Assembly: GCA_048887165.1 (NCBI GenBank)
Contig: JBHLJZ010000005.1
Coordinates: 1 to 64,000 of the forward strand
Direction: 5' to 3'
Origin: SOKP01 sp048887165
GTDB taxonomy: Archaea; Asgardarchaeota; Lokiarchaeia; Sigyniarchaeales; SOKP01
Length of the DNA stretch: 64,000 nt
Positions within the stretch are counted from its first letter, which is position 1. Each line of letters starts with the position of its first letter. A program made the translations under genes and the position numbers. The notes beneath the pieces are model-generated. The model saw nothing but the letters and a program-made list of their open reading frames with translations, did not search any database and had not been told where the DNA came from. Shown here piece by piece: positions 63,109 to 64,000 of the stretch.

Positions 63109-64000
63109 ATGTTAAAAATTAATCAATGGGATCTAAAATTTGCCGTTGAGCACTCCGATTTCCCTGAAATTGTTGAGCGAAAAGGATTAGGGCACCCTGA
63201 TACTGTTTGTGACGCAGTTGCAGATGCTTGCTCAAGAGCATTATGTGTATATTATTTGGAGAATTATGGACGAGTATATCACCATAATGTTGATAAAGCA
63301 GCATTAGTTGGTGGCACTGCCAAACCAGAATATGGTGGTGGTATGATTATTCAACCACAATACTTTCTAATAGTTGGACGAGCAATAAATCAGATTTTAG
63401 TAGAGTGTGGTGAAGGTAAAAGTAAATTGGAATACATTCCTATTCCCACCATATGTATTGATACCCAAAGACAAGTACTAGCTAGTATTTTCAGAAATCT
63501 TGATCTTGAAAAACACATTCAATTCGATTATGCTGTTAGACCAGGCTCGATAGATTTAACTGGCGTCTTTGATGAATCTCATCATTCTGAAGAAGTTCCC
63601 TTAGCAAACGATACAAGTTTTGGTGTTGGTTATGCTCCCTATTCAGATGCTGAAAAAATTACACTTGAAGCAGAAAGGCTTATTAATTCACCTTCATTTA
63701 AGGACAAATGTAAAGGATCTGGGGAAGACGTGAAGGTTATGACTGAAAGAGTAGGAAATAAAGTCGGAATCACAGTTGCTGCTGCGATGGTAAGCAAATA
63801 TATCAATGATATTGATGAATATGTGAGTCATACAAATCAGATTAAAGATGCGGTACTAGATCTAGCAGCAAAAATTATTCCTGAAAGAGAAATCACAGTA
63901 CAAGTAAATGTAGCAGATATTTTAGAAAAAAATTTAATTTATTTGACAATTACAGGCACTTCCGCGGAAGCAGGTGATGATGGAGAAGTAGGACGCGGAA
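63109..64000 (+). CDS. mat: S-adenosylmethionine synthetase, archaeal type, cut off by the window edge
   Basis: This enzyme makes SAM from methionine and ATP. It begins MLKINQWDLKFAVEHSDFPE and has ERKGLGHPDTVCDAVADACS (about residues 22-41), HHNVDKAALVGGTAKPEYGG, and near the edge GTSAEAGDDGEVGRG, all hallmarks of the archaeal form, which differs from bacterial MetK. About 297 of the usual 400 residues are present; the reading frame is open to base 64000. It is divergent from an XRE-CBS regulator. Confidence 0.95.
   Translation, partial: MLKINQWDLKFAVEHSDFPEIVERKGLGHPDTVCDAVADACSRALCVYYLENYGRVYHHNVDKAALVGGTAKPEYGGGMIIQPQYFLIVGRAINQILVECGEGKSKLEYIPIPTICIDTQRQVLASIFRNLDLEKHIQFDYAVRPGSIDLTGVFDESHHSEEVPLANDTSFGVGYAPYSDAEKITLEAERLINSPSFKDKCKGSGEDVKVMTERVGNKVGITVAAAMVSKYINDIDEYVSHTNQIKDAVLDLAAKIIPEREITVQVNVADILEKNLIYLTITGTSAEAGDDGEVGRG

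Overview
The window is about 64 kb of A+T-rich archaeal chromosome. Archaeal markers are dense: SRP54, aIF5A, Nob1, FEN1, Cdc48, the exosome subunits Rrp4, Rrp41 and Rrp42, SBDS, a proteasome alpha subunit, prefoldin beta, KEOPS subunits Pcc1 and Cgi121, eL43, uL2, TFB, GatD and GatE, Nop5, fibrillarin, archaeal-type SAM synthetase, and a tRNA-Ser with a bulge-helix-bulge intron. A roadblock-like small protein, low G+C, scattered ribosomal genes and ribbon-helix-helix-type signalling proteins point, by inference, to an Asgard archaeon, perhaps Lokiarchaeia-like. I cannot prove the rank from this sequence alone.

Layout. 1-2.8 kb (minus): dihydroorotase (cut by the edge), TrmY, SRP54. 2.9-8.7 kb (plus): aIF5A, NAD kinase, Nob1, FEN1, Cdc48, and a small winged-helix-like gene with no usual start codon. 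8.7-19.7 kb: accessory and metabolic genes, including a HerA-like ATPase, glycerol kinase, unknown proteins, a glutaredoxin-like protein, a methyltransferase, an MFS transporter, a PPi-type phosphofructokinase interrupted by a 30-nt element, and a ZPR1 zinc protein. 19.9-24.3 kb (plus): pyruvate:ferredoxin oxidoreductase (gamma, delta, alpha, beta), then Sua5 and a THUMP protein. 24.3-29.5 kb (minus): eL43, Pcc1, prefoldin beta, DHH phosphoesterase, two ECF ATPases, EcfT, Cgi121. 29.7-33.4 kb (plus): a rifampicin-phosphotransferase-like PEP synthase relative and a CrtC/lipocalin-like protein, set inside what is often one archaeal superoperon. 33.4-37.5 kb (minus): proteasome alpha, SBDS, Rrp4, Rrp41, Rrp42. 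37.7-41.6 kb: roadblock-like protein, DUF2110 protein, acyltransferase, JAB-like protein and four tRNAs (Val, Ser, Ser, Lys). 41.6-45.2 kb: two tandem RHH-DHp-REC proteins and TFB. 45.2-54.2 kb (minus): radical SAM maturase, uL2, GatD, GatE, a glycyl radical enzyme and an RHH-like unknown. 54.5-58.6 kb (minus): Elp3, flavodoxin, PyrK, PyrD. 58.7-60.6 kb (plus): Nop5 and fibrillarin. 60.6-63 kb (minus): RNase HII, an HTH regulator, an XRE-CBS regulator. 63.1 kb to the edge (plus): SAM synthetase.

The genes describe an anaerobic, ferredoxin-based metabolism (POR, glycyl radical enzyme, PPi-PFK, radical SAM enzymes). The tRNA-modification set is strong (TrmY, Sua5, KEOPS subunits, THUMP protein, Elp3), as is the RNA-processing set (exosome, Nob1, Nop5 and fibrillarin). 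The observations most worth checking are the interrupted PFK, the two genes that seem to need AUC or AUU starts, the tRNA-Ser(GCU) insertion, and the paired signalling proteins that carry a phosphoacceptor helix and receiver but no kinase ATPase domain.
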